DNA from: Pseudomonas sp. CAN1 | GTDB lineage: Bacteria; Pseudomonadota; Gammaproteobacteria; Pseudomonadales; Pseudomonadaceae | Direction: 5' to 3' | DNA length: 64,000 nt | NCBI RefSeq assembly: GCF_030462585.1 | Contig: NZ_JASMRU010000013.1 | Span: 46,239 to 110,238, forward strand | Made by a program: the position numbers and the translations under genes | Notes under the pieces: model-generated | What the model was told of the DNA's origin: nothing | Databases searched by the model: none | Seen by the model: only the letters and a program-made list of their open reading frames with translations | Shown here: positions 10,286 through 19,673 of the stretch, piece by piece | Layout: each line of letters starts with the position of its first letter | Numbering within the stretch: position 1 is the first letter of the stretch

Positions 10286-12448
10286 TCAGGCCTGGCTACG
10301 CAGCAGCGCCGAGTCGCTGTCCTCGCGGTAGGCATGGAGGAAGTCCACCAGCGCGGAGAACGGCAGGGGGCGGCTGAACAGGTAGCCCTGGGCCAGTTCG
10401 CAATGGTTCTCGCGCAGGAACGCCAGTTGCTGCGCATGCTCCACGCCCTCGGCGATCACCTTCAGGTGCAGCTTCTGCGCCATGGCGATGATCGCCTGGG
10501 CGATCTCGCTGTCGCGCTGCGACTGCGGCACGTCGCGGATGAACGAACGGTCCACCTTCAGTGCATCCAGCGGCAGCTGGCGCAGGTAGGAGAGTGACGA
10601 ATAGCCGGTGCCGAAGTCGTCGATCGACAGGCTGACGCCCAGCTCGCGCAGGCGATTGAGCAGCGGGATGGCCTGGCCGATGTTGGCCATCACCGCATTC
10701 TCGGTGACTTCCATCTCCAGGAAGCGGCCGGCCAGGCCGAACTCGTTCAGCGTGTGCTGCACTTCGTCCACCAGGCTGTCGCGGGTGAGGTTGCTGGCGC
10801 AGCAGTTCACCGCCACGCGCAGGTCCGGGTAACCCATGTCATGCAGCTGGCGTAGGTCCTGGCAGGCGCGGCGCAGCACCCAGGAGTCCAGCGCGCCGAT
10901 CAGGCCGTTGGCGGTGGCCAGGCCGATGAAGCGATCCGGTGTCAGCAGGCCGTGGTTCGGGTGTTTCCAGCGCACCAGCGCTTCCAGCTGCTCCACCTCG
11001 CCGTGGTCGATGCGCAGGATGGGCTGGTAGTAGAGCACCAGCTCGTCGTCCCACAGCGCCTTGCGCAACTCCTCTTCCAGCTGCAGTTCCTGGGTCGCCT
11101 TGGTCTTCAGGTGCGGGCTGAAGAAGTGCGTGACGTTGCGCCCGTTGCCCTTGGACTGGTACAGCGCCAGGTCCGCGTGCTTGAGCAGTTCCTCGGGCTG
11201 TTCGCCGTCGTTGGGGAACAGGCTGATGCCCACGCTCATGGTCATCACCAGGTTGCGCCCGGCGGTGCTGATCGGCTCCTTCATGCGTTGCATCAGGCGC
11301 TGGGAAAGGATGCGCGCCTCGTGGTCCTCGCCCAGGTCGGCGAGGATGCAGAACTCGTCGCCGCCGAAGCGCGCCAGCAGGTCGCTGCCGCGCAGGGCGC
11401 TGCGCAGGCGCTCGGAGACGATGCACAGCAGTTCATCGCCGGCGGCGTGGCCGAGGGAGTCGTTGACCCGCTTGAAGTGGTCCACGTCCAGCAGGATCAC
11501 CGCCATGCCCTGGCCCTTCTCGCGGTTGCGCTGCAGGCGGGCGGCGAACTCCTCGTTCAGTGCATTGCGGTTGTGCAGGCCGGTCAGCCCGTCGAAACGC
11601 GCCAGCTGCTGCAGCGAGGCGTTGGCGTGGTCGAGCTGGTTGAGCAGGGCGTTGACCCGGCTCAGCTCGGTTTCCTTGCTCTGCATACTGTCCTCGATCC
11701 AGGCCGCCCAGAGCCCGGCGAGCACCACCGCCAGTGCCAGCAGGCCGACCATCAGGCCGAGCTGGATGGCGTTGTTGCGGCCGACGTCGGCTACCGGCAC
11801 GACCCAGGTCGGCAGGGTCAGGGTCATCGCCGCCATGCCGGTGAAGTGCATGCTGGAGATGGCCGCGCCCAGCAGCAGGCTGGCGGCGACCTGGTAGATC
11901 CACTGGCGGTTGGCTGGCTGGCGGTTGAGCACCGGCGCCAGGACCAGGGCGACGAAGGCGACGAGGATCGCCAGCAGCACCGATAGCGTCACCAGCAGCG
12001 GGTCGTAGTGCTGCATCGGCGGCGATTCGATGGCGGCCATGCCGGTGTAGTGCATGCCGGCGATGCTCGTGCCGATGCAGCAGGCCGCCAGCAGGTACTG
12101 CAGCGGGCTCAGCCCGGCGTGGGCGAGCAGGCGCATGGCGATCACGCAGATGGCGATGGCGATCACCAGCGACAGCAGCGTCAGGCCGCCGCTGAAGTGC
12201 AGGGGCACCGAGGAGTGGAATGCCAGCATGGCGACGAAGTGCATCGACCAGATGCCGCTGCCCAGGCAGATGCCGCCAACCCATTGCCAGCGGTGGGCGT
12301 GCTGCGGCGCACGAACCATGCGTCCGGTGATGCTGAGGGCGACGAAGCTGGAAACGCAGGCGATCAGGATGGCCAGCAGGACCAACCCGGTATTGTGGGA
12401 GCACTCCAGCAGCACAGCGTCGGGTAAAGCGTCCTGGTGCCATTCCAT
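10286..12448 (-). CDS. nbdA: MHYT-GGDEF-EAL c-di-GMP signalling protein, NbdA-like
   Basis: Inner-membrane c-di-GMP protein, 720 residues from ATG 12448 (MEWHQDALP). An in-frame TTG at 12628 would add 60 residues without a better start site. The N-terminal MHYT sensor has seven helices and three motifs (SMHFVAML, GMHYTGMAA, SMHFTGMAA), thought to bind a metal and sense NO or O2. The GGDEF domain has an intact RFGGDEF and an RxxD I-site five residues before it. The EAL domain keeps EALVRW, VNCCASN, EVTEN, DDFGTGYS, KVDRSF and EGVE, so it should be an active phosphodiesterase. Neighbours (PEtn transferase, uspK, rapA) match those I recall for PAO1 nbdA (PA3311). Confidence 0.9.
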   Translation of the reverse strand: MEWHQDALPDAVLLECSHNTGLVLLAILIACVSSFVALSITGRMVRAPQHAHRWQWVGGICLGSGIWSMHFVAMLAFHSSVPLHFSGGLTLLSLVIAIAICVIAMRLLAHAGLSPLQYLLAACCIGTSIAGMHYTGMAAIESPPMQHYDPLLVTLSVLLAILVAFVALVLAPVLNRQPANRQWIYQVAASLLLGAAISSMHFTGMAAMTLTLPTWVVPVADVGRNNAIQLGLMVGLLALAVVLAGLWAAWIEDSMQSKETELSRVNALLNQLDHANASLQQLARFDGLTGLHNRNALNEEFAARLQRNREKGQGMAVILLDVDHFKRVNDSLGHAAGDELLCIVSERLRSALRGSDLLARFGGDEFCILADLGEDHEARILSQRLMQRMKEPISTAGRNLVMTMSVGISLFPNDGEQPEELLKHADLALYQSKGNGRNVTHFFSPHLKTKATQELQLEEELRKALWDDELVLYYQPILRIDHGEVEQLEALVRWKHPNHGLLTPDRFIGLATANGLIGALDSWVLRRACQDLRQLHDMGYPDLRVAVNCCASNLTRDSLVDEVQHTLNEFGLAGRFLEMEVTENAVMANIGQAIPLLNRLRELGVSLSIDDFGTGYSSLSYLRQLPLDALKVDRSFIRDVPQSQRDSEIAQAIIAMAQKLHLKVIAEGVEHAQQLAFLRENHCELAQGYLFSRPLPFSALVDFLHAYREDSDSALLRSQA

Positions 12449-12743
12449 GGGCGGGAAGCTCCGGGTGTGGAGGGAGGATAGGAGCAAATTGATATCACTT
12501 TGGTGTGAGTCTAGAAAGTCGCTTACCACTGGCAAGGACGGACAGCCCTTTCCGACAGAATGGGTGTCCTTAAACGATGTACGGTAGTGCCAAAATGCTA
12601 CCAGCTTCCCACCCGAAAGAGGTGGCAATCCCCTGTAGCAAACTTGACACTTTTTTGACTAACTGCCGGCTAGAGTGTCGCCGCCGGCCGGGAAGGCTGG
12701 CCATTCCGATTCCATTTGCCATCCGATCTAAGGAGTGCGCTCG

Positions 12744-14402
12744 ATGTTCGAGGGCAAGCGCCGCCTCTTTCCCTGGGTCAGTCCGACACGACTGGTCCTG
12801 CTGTTTTCCCTGGCCCTGGTGCTGTTCTACAACTTCGCCACCTGGCGCGCGCTGAACAGCCTGGTGCCGATGGAGGGCGTGTGGGGCGTGGCGTTCTTCG
12901 CCTCGTTCGGCCTGTTCCTCTGGGCTGCCTTCAGCCTGCTGCTGACCCTGGTGTCGTTCCGCCCACTGCTCAAGCCGGCGCTGACCCTGGTGGCGCTGGT
13001 TTCAGCCGCGGCGGCGTACTTCATGAATACCTACGGTGTCGTGATCGATACCGTGATGGTGCAGAACATCATCGAGACCAACCCCGGCGAGGCCACTGCG
13101 CTGTTCAGCGCGCGCCTGGTCGGCTACCTGCTGCTGCTCGGCGTACTGCCGGCGGCGATCATCTGGCTGACCCCGGTGCGCTACAGCCCGTTCTTCCGCG
13201 GCCTGCTGAACAAGGTGCTGGTGATCTTCGGCTGCCTGGTGGTGGTGGCAGTGTGCGTCGGCGCCTTCTATTCGACCTACGCTCCGGTGTTCCGCCAGGA
13301 AGAGAAGCTGACCCACTTCATTAACCCGACCAACTACATCTATGCGGTGAGCAAGTTCACCAAGCAGCGCCTGGGCATCAAGGAGAACCTGGTGGTGCAG
13401 CCCATCGGCGAGGATGCAGTGATGCCGCAGAAGGTGCGCGCCGACGGCAAGAAGTCGCTGATGATCTTCGTGGTCGGCGAGACCGCCCGTGCCGATCACT
13501 TCTCCCTCAACGGCTACGCCCGCGAGACCAACCCGGAGCTAAAGAAGCTCGATATCGTCAACTTCACCAACGTCAGCTCCTGCGGCACGTCCACCGCTGT
13601 CTCCGTGCCCTGCATGTTATCCAAGTTTCCCCGCGAGGATTACAGTGACAAGAAGGGCAAGACCAACCAGGGGCTGCTGGATATCCTCCAGCGCGTCGGC
13701 GTCTCGGTGCTCTGGCTGGACAACAACAGCGACTGCAAGGGCACCTGCCTGCGCGTGCCCAACCGCGACATTCCCAAGACTCAGCCCGGCCCGTTCTGCG
13801 ACGGCAACCGCTGCCTCGACGAAGCCCTGCTGCAGGACCTGCAGGCCTACATCGACGGCCTGCAGGACAACGCCATCATCGTCCTGCACGCCGACGGCAG
13901 CCATGGTCCGGAATACTACGACCGCTACCCGAAGTCGCTGGAGCGCTTCACTCCGGTCTGCCATACCAACCAGCTTGGTAGCTGCAGCAGCGAGGAGTTG
14001 GTGAACGTCTACGACAACACCATCCTCTACACCGACTTCTTCCTGGCCAAGGTGGTGGAACTGCTCAAGCACAACGAGGAGCGCTTCGCCACCTCGATGC
14101 TCTATGTCTCCGACCACGGCGAATCGCTGGGCGAGAACGGCGTGTACCTGCACGCCGCGCCCTACGCCATCGCACCCAAGGCGCAGACCCACGTGCCGAT
14201 GGTGATGTGGTTCGGCAACGGCGCGCTGGGCGGCATGGGCGTGGACCGCGGCTGCCTGGAGAAGAAGGCTGACGGCGGCGAGCTGAGCCACGACAACCTG
14301 TTCCACACCGTGCTCGGCGTCTACGGCGTGAAGACCAGCCTGTACCAGCCGGGCCTGGACATCTTTCACTCCTGCAAACGCGACGTGACCGCCGCCCAGT
14401 AA
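12744..14402 (+). CDS. Phosphoethanolamine transferase (EptA/YhjW family)
   Basis: Inner-membrane enzyme that moves phosphoethanolamine onto a lipid A or other periplasmic glycan acceptor, 552 residues. Five N-terminal helices are followed by a periplasmic sulfatase-fold domain with the nucleophile Thr in VVGETARADHFSLNGY, the Cys-rich SCGTSTAVSVPCMLSKFPR segment, and the metal site SDHGESLGENGVYLHAAPY. ATG 12744 is favoured over a GTG 9 bp upstream because AAGGAG is 9 nt away. No PmrA-type CTTAAG repeat is visible upstream, so inducible lipid A modification cannot be claimed. It is divergent from the NbdA-like gene. Confidence 0.9.
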   Translation: MFEGKRRLFPWVSPTRLVLLFSLALVLFYNFATWRALNSLVPMEGVWGVAFFASFGLFLWAAFSLLLTLVSFRPLLKPALTLVALVSAAAAYFMNTYGVVIDTVMVQNIIETNPGEATALFSARLVGYLLLLGVLPAAIIWLTPVRYSPFFRGLLNKVLVIFGCLVVVAVCVGAFYSTYAPVFRQEEKLTHFINPTNYIYAVSKFTKQRLGIKENLVVQPIGEDAVMPQKVRADGKKSLMIFVVGETARADHFSLNGYARETNPELKKLDIVNFTNVSSCGTSTAVSVPCMLSKFPREDYSDKKGKTNQGLLDILQRVGVSVLWLDNNSDCKGTCLRVPNRDIPKTQPGPFCDGNRCLDEALLQDLQAYIDGLQDNAIIVLHADGSHGPEYYDRYPKSLERFTPVCHTNQLGSCSSEELVNVYDNTILYTDFFLAKVVELLKHNEERFATSMLYVSDHGESLGENGVYLHAAPYAIAPKAQTHVPMVMWFGNGALGGMGVDRGCLEKKADGGELSHDNLFHTVLGVYGVKTSLYQPGLDIFHSCKRDVTAAQ

Positions 14403-14420
14403 CCTGACGGCAAGGCATGA

Positions 14421-14454
14421 AAAAGGCCCTGCGGTTTGCACCGCAGGGCCTTTT
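14421..14454. terminator. Bidirectional intrinsic terminator between the PEtn transferase gene and uspK
   Basis: Perfect 14-bp stem (14421-14434 with 14441-14454) with A and T runs on the two sides, lying between convergent genes. It can stop both. Confidence 0.88.
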
Positions 14455-14470
14455 GTCTTTGCGCTGGCGC

Positions 14471-14923
14471 TTACTTGTCGCGTACCAGCAGTACCGGGCG
14501 ATTGCTGACGCGCAGCAGGCCTTCGGCCACGCTGCCCAGCATCAGGCGGCGCACGCCACGGCGACCGTGGGTGCCCATGACGATCACGTCGGCCTTGGCG
14601 GCTTCGGCTTCGATCTCGATGCGCTCGGCGATCTCCTCGCTGGCGCGTTCCTGGCAGACCCGCTCGAAGCTGGACTTGACCGGGAACTCGGCAATCTTTT
14701 CCTTCGCCTTGCCGAGGATGTCGTCGGCGGCCTTCAGCGCGGCTTCGCGCAGCGGCTCGGGATTGTAGTAAACGGCGTAATCGGGCAGGTGTCGCAGCGG
14801 GCTGTCGACGATGGTGATCACGCGCAGTTCGCCTCCGCTCAGCTGGGCCAGCTTGGCCGCTTCGACCAGGGCACGGTCGGAAACCGGGCTGCCGTCCACT
14901 GCTACCAGGATGCGCTCGTACAT
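14471..14923 (-). CDS. uspK: Universal stress protein UspK
   Basis: Cytoplasmic UspA-fold nucleotide-binding protein, 150 residues, starting MYERILVAVDGSP. The ATP-binding signature VIVMGTHGRRGVRRLMLGS (G-2x-G-9x-GS) is complete and the C-terminus LLRVSNRPVLLVRDK is typical. ATG 14923 was chosen over an in-frame TTG at 14938 because GAGG lies 9 nt before it. P. aeruginosa UspK (PA3309) is needed for anaerobic survival by pyruvate fermentation and is under Anr control; the promoter described upstream here agrees with that. Confidence 0.9.
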   Translation of the reverse strand: MYERILVAVDGSPVSDRALVEAAKLAQLSGGELRVITIVDSPLRHLPDYAVYYNPEPLREAALKAADDILGKAKEKIAEFPVKSSFERVCQERASEEIAERIEIEAEAAKADVIVMGTHGRRGVRRLMLGSVAEGLLRVSNRPVLLVRDK

Positions 14924-14950
14924 GGTGTTTTCCCTCAATGAGTGGCTTGG

Positions 14951-14999
14951 TAAGGAAACTCTATCCCCCCATGGGCGAGAATCCCTTGCGCAGCGTCAA
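14951..14999 (-). promoter_or_regulatory. Anr/FNR-type promoter of uspK
   Basis: On the minus strand the box TTGAC-GCTG-CGCAA (14999-14986) resembles the Anr consensus TTGAT-N4-ATCAA. A TAGAGT hexamer (14963-14958) is a plausible -10. With a transcription start near 14951, the box centre lies 41.5 bp upstream, the classical FNR class II position. The inferred leader is about 28 nt and contains the GAGG ribosome site. Confidence 0.6.
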
Positions 15000-15046
15000 T
15001 GGTAGTCGGTGTGTCTGAACGTGCCGGGAATAGAGCGGGCTGTTTC

Positions 15047-15164
15047 GCTGATTGCGGAGCTTGCCTGTACGTAGGAGCGGACTCCGTCCGCGATCGCTCA
15101 TCGGCGGCTCGATGGGTAGGCCCGGTGCGTGGGTGAAACGATCGCGGACGGAGTCCGCTCCTAC
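15047..15164. repeat. REP doublet, GCGGACTCCGTCCGC type, copy A
   Basis: Two perfect 26-bp inverted arms (15071-15096 and 15139-15164) beginning GTAGGAGCGGACTCCGTCC flank a 42-bp spacer, forming a REPIN-like doublet. The 24 bp before the left arm (from 15047) recur before copy B at 15437, so the repeated unit is longer than the REP core. It lies in a gene-free stretch between uspK and rapA. Confidence 0.85.
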
Positions 15165-15188
15165 GAGATACATCTGCGCTCGGGTTGG

Positions 15189-15303
15189 CCCTCACCCTAA
15201 CCCTCTCCCAGGGGGAGAGGGGACCGTTCGGTGCAGGATGGAACTACAGCGTCAGCCGGTACAATCTGCTTCCTCTCTCTCTGGGAGAGGGCTGGGGTGA
15301 GGG
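15189..15303. repeat. Palindromic intergenic element with CCCTCACCC ends
   Basis: 115-bp element with 23-bp terminal inverted repeats matching at 21 positions (15189-15211 and 15281-15303), ends CCCTCACCC and GGGTGAGGG, and pyrimidine-rich CCCTCTCCC blocks inside. No coding content is seen. A related but rearranged copy is at 47558-47690. Confidence 0.8.
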
Positions 15304-15325
15304 GGATGCATCGGCACGGACTCCC

Positions 15326-15349
15326 CAGAAGAAGACAGTTGCTCTTACG
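15326..15349. repeat. 24-bp module shared with 47712-47735
   Basis: The stretch starting CAGAAGAAGACAGTTGCTC recurs at 47712 with one mismatch in 24 positions. In both places it lies about 20 bp downstream of the CCCTCTCCC element and ends in the outer REP bases, so the pieces appear to travel or form together. Confidence 0.75.
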
Positions 15350-15436
15350 CAGTCCTGGTAGGGCGCATAACGCGCCAGCGTTATCTGCCGCGCGGTAACC
15401 GGCGGATAACCTGTTCCAGGTTATGCGGCCTACGTT

Positions 15437-15542
15437 GCTGAATGCGGAGCTTGCCTATACGTAGGAGCGGACTTTGTCCGCGATCGCTTGCCGGCAGCTC
15501 CGAGGTGGCCGGTCGAACATCGCGGACGGAGTCCGCTCCTAC
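15437..15542. repeat. REP doublet, GCGGACTCCGTCCGC type, copy B
   Basis: The left arm (15461-15486) and inverted right arm (15519-15542) are the same REP as copy A with small changes (GACTTTGTC in the left arm). It is preceded by the same 24-bp lead-in as copy A with two mismatches. It lies just before the rapA terminator. Confidence 0.85.
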
Positions 15543-15565
15543 GCAGCCGGGTGGAACGACACCCA

Positions 15566-15601
15566 TGAAAAAAGCCGCCAGCGGATGCCCGCTGGCGGCT
15601 T
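15566..15601 (-). terminator. Intrinsic terminator after rapA
   Basis: A 13-bp stem (15572-15584 with 15589-15601), 4-nt loop, followed on the minus strand by six T residues. It lies 22 bp after the rapA stop. Confidence 0.88.
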
Positions 15602-15622
15602 CTTAATGACGCGTCGGTGGGA

Positions 15623-18469
15623 TCAGCCAGCGACCAGCACGCGGATCGCCTCCAGGCGCAGCGAGGCCTTGTCCAGCAGGGCCAGGCTGTCGTAACGCTG
15701 CTTGCGCAGGGCGTCCAGTTCGCTGTCGCGCACGCTCGGGTTGACGGCCTTGAGTGCGGTCAGGCGCGCCAGTTCCTCGTCCAGGGTGGCGGTCAGTTGC
15801 TGACGGGCAGCCTCGACGCGTTCGGCATGGCGCGGGGTTATCTTGGTCTCGGCCTGGGAGAACTGCTTGGCCAGGACGTCGCGCTGGGCCTGGACGAACT
15901 TGTTGGCGCTGGCGCGCGGCACGCTTTCCAGCTGGTCGTTCAGGGTGTCGAACGACACGCGCGCGGACAGGTCGTTGCCGTTGGCGTCCATCAGGCAGCG
16001 CAGCGCCACCGGCGGCAGGAAGCGACCCAGCTGCAGCCTGCGCGGCGCCACGGCTTCGCTGACGAACAGCAGCTCCAGCAGCACGGTGCCGGGCTTCAGC
16101 GCCTTGTTCTTGATCAGCGCCACCGAGGTGTTGCCCAGCGAGCCGGACAGCACCATGTCCATGCCGCCCTGCACCATGGGATGTTCCCAGGTGAGGAACT
16201 GCATGTCCTCGCGGGCCAGGGCCTGGCCGCGGTCGTAGGTGATGGTCACACCCTCGTCGTCGCCCAGCGGGAAGCTGGCGTCGAGCATCTTCTCGCTGGG
16301 GCGCAGGATCAGCGCGTTCTCGGAGTGGTCTTCGCTGTGGATGCCATAGGTATCGAACAGCTTCTCCATGTAGATCGGCAGGGCGAACTGGTCGTCCTGC
16401 TCCTCGATGTCCTCCACCAGCTTCTCGCCTTCGCCGGCGCCACCGGAGTTCAGCTCCAGCAGTCGGTCGCGGCCGCTGTGCATTTCCGCTTCCAGCGCTT
16501 CGCGGGCGGCAGTGCCTTCGGCCAGCAGGGCTTCGAACGCATCGTCGTCGCCGCCGTCGAGCAGCTCCACCAGGCGCGGGCCGAAGCGGTGCTGCAGGGC
16601 GTTGCCGGTGGGGCAGGTGTTGAGGAAGGCGTTCAGCGCCTGGTGGTACCACTGGAACAGGCGTTCCTGCGGGCCGTTCTCCAGATGCGGGACGTGGATC
16701 TGGATGGTGTGCTTCTGGCCGATCCGGTCGAGGCGGCCGATGCGCTGCTCCAGCTGGTCCGGGTGGGCCGGCAGGTCGAACAGCACCAGGTGGTGGGCGA
16801 ACTGGAAGTTGCGGCCTTCGCTGCCGATTTCCGAGCAGATCAGCACCTGGGCGCCGAACTCTTCGTCGGCGAAGTAGGCGGCGGAGCGGTCGCGCTCGAG
16901 GATGCTCATGCCCTCGTGGAAAGCGCTGGCCGGGATGCCGGACTTCACGCGCAGCGCGTCGCCCAGGTCGAGGGCGGTCTCGGCGTGGGCGCAGATCACC
17001 AGCACCTTGTACTGCTTGAGCATCTTCAGGGTGTCGATCAGCCAGTCGACGCGCGGGTCGAAACGCCACCAGCGGGCGTTCTCGTCGCCGTCCTCGGCCT
17101 GGGCCTGGAAGCTGACTTCCGGATACAGGTCCGGGTGGTCGCCCAGCGGCAGTTCCATGTACTCGATCGGGTTGGGCAGCACGTACGGGTGCAGCTGGCG
17201 CTCGGGGAAGCCCTGCACGGCGGCGCGGGTGTTGCGGAACAGCACGCGGCCGGTGCCGTGGCGGTCCAGCAGCTCGCGCACCAGGCGAGCGCGGGCGTCT
17301 TCATTGCCGGCCTCGACGCTGGCCAGCAGCTCGTCGCCTTCGGCGCCGAGGAAGCCGTGGATGGCTTCACGGGCGGCAGGGGAGAGGGTGCCCTGGTCCA
17401 CCAGCTCCTGCACGGCCTCGGCGACCGGACGGTACTGGGTGCTTTCGCTGCGGAAGGCTTCCAGGTCGTGGAAGCGGTCCGGGTCGAGCAGGCGCAGGCG
17501 CGCGAAGTGGCTGTCCAGGCCCAGCTGTTCCGGGGTCGCGGTGAGCAGCAGCACGCCGGGGATGACCTGGGAAAGCTGCTCGACCAGTTGGTATTCGGGG
17601 CTGGCCTGTTCCGGGTGCCAGACCAGGTGGTGGGCTTCGTCGACCACCAGCATGTCCCACTCGGCGGCGAACAGCGCGTCCTGGGCCTTCTCGTCCTCGC
17701 GCAGCCACTCCAGCGCCACCAGGGCCAGCTGGGTGTCCTCGAAGGGGTTGCTGGCATCGCTCTCGACGAAACGCTCGCGGTCGAACAGTGCGACTTCCAG
17801 GTTGAAGCGCCGGCGCATTTCCACCAGCCACTGGTGCTGCAGGTTTTCCGGCACCAGGATCAGCACGCGGCTGGCGCGGCCGGAAAGCAGCTGGCGGTGG
17901 ATCACCAGGCCCGCTTCGATGGTCTTGCCCAGGCCCACTTCGTCGGCCAGCAGGACGCGCGGCGCCATGCGGTCGGCGACTTCACGGGCGATGTGCAGCT
18001 GGTGCGCGATGGGCTGTGCGCGGGCGCCGCCCAGGCCCCAGAGGGAGGACTGCAGCAGGCGGGTGCGGTGTTCCAGGGTGTGGTAGCGCAGGCCGAACCA
18101 GGACATCGGGTCGATCTGCCCGGCGAACAGGCGGTCGCTGGCCAGGCGGAACTGGATGAAGTTGGACAGCTGGGTTTCCGGGACGGTGTGCTGCTCGTTC
18201 TGCGCAGTGAGGCCGTGGTAGATCAGCAGGCCGTCGACCTCGTCCACTTCGCGGACGGTCATCTTCCAGCCTTCGAAATGGGTGATCTGATCGCCCGGCG
18301 CGAAGCGCACGCGGGTCAGCGGCGCATTGCGCTCGGCGTACTGGCGGGTATCGCCGGTGGCCGGATAGAGCACCGTGAGCAGGCGTCCGTCGAGCGCAAG
18401 GATGGTTCCCAGCCCAAGTTCCGCTTCACTGTCGCTGATCCAGCGTTGACCGGGTTGATACTGCGCCAT
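15623..18469 (-). CDS. rapA: RNA polymerase-associated ATPase RapA (HepA)
   Basis: SWI2/SNF2-type ATPase that binds core RNA polymerase and recycles it from stalled post-termination complexes. It has 948 residues, the usual RapA length. The N-terminal Tudor-like region ([31 protein letters not shown]) precedes the helicase core with [45 protein letters not shown] and the C-terminal [14 protein letters not shown] 18469 is preceded by GGGAGG. It is monocistronic and bounded by a terminator and the repeat cluster. P. aeruginosa hepA (PA3308) has the same neighbours. Confidence 0.95.
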   Translation of the reverse strand: MAQYQPGQRWISDSEAELGLGTILALDGRLLTVLYPATGDTRQYAERNAPLTRVRFAPGDQITHFEGWKMTVREVDEVDGLLIYHGLTAQNEQHTVPETQLSNFIQFRLASDRLFAGQIDPMSWFGLRYHTLEHRTRLLQSSLWGLGGARAQPIAHQLHIAREVADRMAPRVLLADEVGLGKTIEAGLVIHRQLLSGRASRVLILVPENLQHQWLVEMRRRFNLEVALFDRERFVESDASNPFEDTQLALVALEWLREDEKAQDALFAAEWDMLVVDEAHHLVWHPEQASPEYQLVEQLSQVIPGVLLLTATPEQLGLDSHFARLRLLDPDRFHDLEAFRSESTQYRPVAEAVQELVDQGTLSPAAREAIHGFLGAEGDELLASVEAGNEDARARLVRELLDRHGTGRVLFRNTRAAVQGFPERQLHPYVLPNPIEYMELPLGDHPDLYPEVSFQAQAEDGDENARWWRFDPRVDWLIDTLKMLKQYKVLVICAHAETALDLGDALRVKSGIPASAFHEGMSILERDRSAAYFADEEFGAQVLICSEIGSEGRNFQFAHHLVLFDLPAHPDQLEQRIGRLDRIGQKHTIQIHVPHLENGPQERLFQWYHQALNAFLNTCPTGNALQHRFGPRLVELLDGGDDDAFEALLAEGTAAREALEAEMHSGRDRLLELNSGGAGEGEKLVEDIEEQDDQFALPIYMEKLFDTYGIHSEDHSENALILRPSEKMLDASFPLGDDEGVTITYDRGQALAREDMQFLTWEHPMVQGGMDMVLSGSLGNTSVALIKNKALKPGTVLLELLFVSEAVAPRRLQLGRFLPPVALRCLMDANGNDLSARVSFDTLNDQLESVPRASANKFVQAQRDVLAKQFSQAETKITPRHAERVEAARQQLTATLDEELARLTALKAVNPSVRDSELDALRKQRYDSLALLDKASLRLEAIRVLVAG

Positions 18470-18722
18470 GGACACCTCCCAAAAAAAGCCGGCTATGGTA
18501 CCGGAACGCGCAGCGTTCAGCGATGGCCGTCCGCGCCTTCGGTCGTGCGAAACGTCGGCAGAATCCGGCCGGAGGTCACCGCGCTTCGCGAATCCAAGGC
18601 ATCGCCTCGCGAATCGAAGAAAGTGTAGCGAGGCGCTCTCAAGTCTGTAGTGCATCGGCCGATAGCCTGACCAGAGGACTTGTCGCCGGAATTCCCCACA
18701 GGGCTTGCCCCAGGATCAACCG

Positions 18723-19028
18723 ATGCTGCCGCCGATTCCCCACAGTCTGCAACCCGTCACTGCCCAGCAGGACGTGCTCAGGCCGCGACCCGATGTCGCC
18801 CCGGTCACCCCGCCTGCCCCCAGCGCGGGGAACGCCGGCGTGGAGCTGGAGCGGCGTCCCGACGAACAGGCCCTGCGCGAGGAGTACCAGCGTCGGCGCA
18901 AACGCCGCCAACTGGCCGATGGCACTCCCGAGGGCGAGGCGCTGGAGGAGCTGGAGGAGGTCGAGGAACTCGGCGAGGACGTGCAGGCCGCCCAGCGCAA
19001 GGGGCTGTGGATCGATGTCGAGGTCTGA
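18723..19028 (+). CDS. Conserved Pseudomonas protein of unknown function
   Basis: Soluble charged protein of 101 residues (MLPPIPHSLQPVTAQQD... KGLWIDVEV). The first 45 residues are Pro-rich and likely disordered; residues 50-90 form a strongly charged helical or coiled-coil stretch rich in Arg then Glu (QRRRKRRQ, EALEELEEVEELGED). ATG 18723 has AGGA 7 nt upstream. It is first of a likely three-gene unit with alkB and a small basic protein. Homologues in Pseudomonas are often mislabelled; I would not infer a function. Confidence 0.65.
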   Translation: MLPPIPHSLQPVTAQQDVLRPRPDVAPVTPPAPSAGNAGVELERRPDEQALREEYQRRRKRRQLADGTPEGEALEELEEVEELGEDVQAAQRKGLWIDVEV

Positions 19029-19076
19029 GCGCGCAGCGCGGTAGACTGCTTGCACTGCCGCAATCCCGAGCTGTCC

Positions 19077-19673
19077 ATGCTGTTCGACGACGCCCCGATC
19101 CTCCCCGATGCCGAGCTGCGCCTGATCCCCGACTGGTGCCCGCCGCCGCGCGCCGCCCAGTGGCTGGAGCAGTTGCTCGAACAGACGCCCTGGGAACAGA
19201 CCGTCGTCCACCTGCACGGGCGTGATTACCCGGTGCCGCGCCTGGTCAACTGGTACGGCGACCCCGAGGCCTTCTATACCTATTCCGGCCAGACCCACGC
19301 GCCGCTGCCCTGGACGCCGCTGCTCGCGGAAATTCGCCACGAGGTGGAGCAGGCCGCCGGCCAGCGCTTCAACGGCGTGCTGCTCAACTACTACCGCGAC
19401 GGCCAGGACTCCATGGGCTGGCACAGCGACGACGAGCCGGAGCTGGGGCGCAATCCGGTGGTCGCCTCGCTGAACCTGGGCGGCACCCGGCGTTTCGACC
19501 TGCGCCGCAAGGGGCGAAACACAATCGAACATTCCATCGAGCTGTCCGGCGGTTCGCTGCTGGTCATGTCCGGCGCGACACAGCATTATTGGCAGCATCA
19601 GGTTGCCAAGACGCGCCGTCCGGTTGCGCCGCGCCTGAATCTGACCTTCCGCCTGGTGCACGCCCTGCCATGA
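19077..19673 (+). CDS. alkB: AlkB-family 2-oxoglutarate/Fe(II) DNA dealkylase
   Basis: Repairs alkylated bases by oxidative demethylation, 198 residues. The double-stranded beta-helix core shows the iron ligands in MGWHSDDEPELG (HxD) and GATQHYWQHQV (distal His), and the 2-oxoglutarate-binding Arg in APRLNLTFR. The nucleotide-flipping region with YPVPRLVNWYGD is typical of the short AlkB2/3-like group rather than E. coli AlkB. No clear ribosome site is seen before ATG 19077. It is coupled to the following small gene by ATGA. Confidence 0.88.
   Translation: MLFDDAPILPDAELRLIPDWCPPPRAAQWLEQLLEQTPWEQTVVHLHGRDYPVPRLVNWYGDPEAFYTYSGQTHAPLPWTPLLAEIRHEVEQAAGQRFNGVLLNYYRDGQDSMGWHSDDEPELGRNPVVASLNLGGTRRFDLRRKGRNTIEHSIELSGGSLLVMSGATQHYWQHQVAKTRRPVAPRLNLTFRLVHALP

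Noticed and set aside
12449-12628. N-terminal extension of the NbdA-like protein from TTG 12628
   Set aside because: No ribosome site; the extension is not hydrophobic and precedes the natural first helix. It remains possible because the PAO1 protein is annotated as longer.
12644-12676. Sigma-70 promoter of the PEtn transferase gene (TTGACA, TAGAGT)
   Set aside because: The spacer would be 21 bp, too long; the hexamers may be coincidental.
12480-12743. PmrA/ColR-type operator before the PEtn transferase gene
   Set aside because: No CTTAAG direct repeat found; TCCTTAAACG is a single partial half-site.
15047-15542. CRISPR array
   Set aside because: Repeats are inverted REP doublets with unequal spacing, not direct repeats with regular spacers; no cas genes.
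15617-18628. 1000-codon open frame antisense to rapA
   Set aside because: Composition typical of antisense shadow; rapA on the other strand has full motif support.
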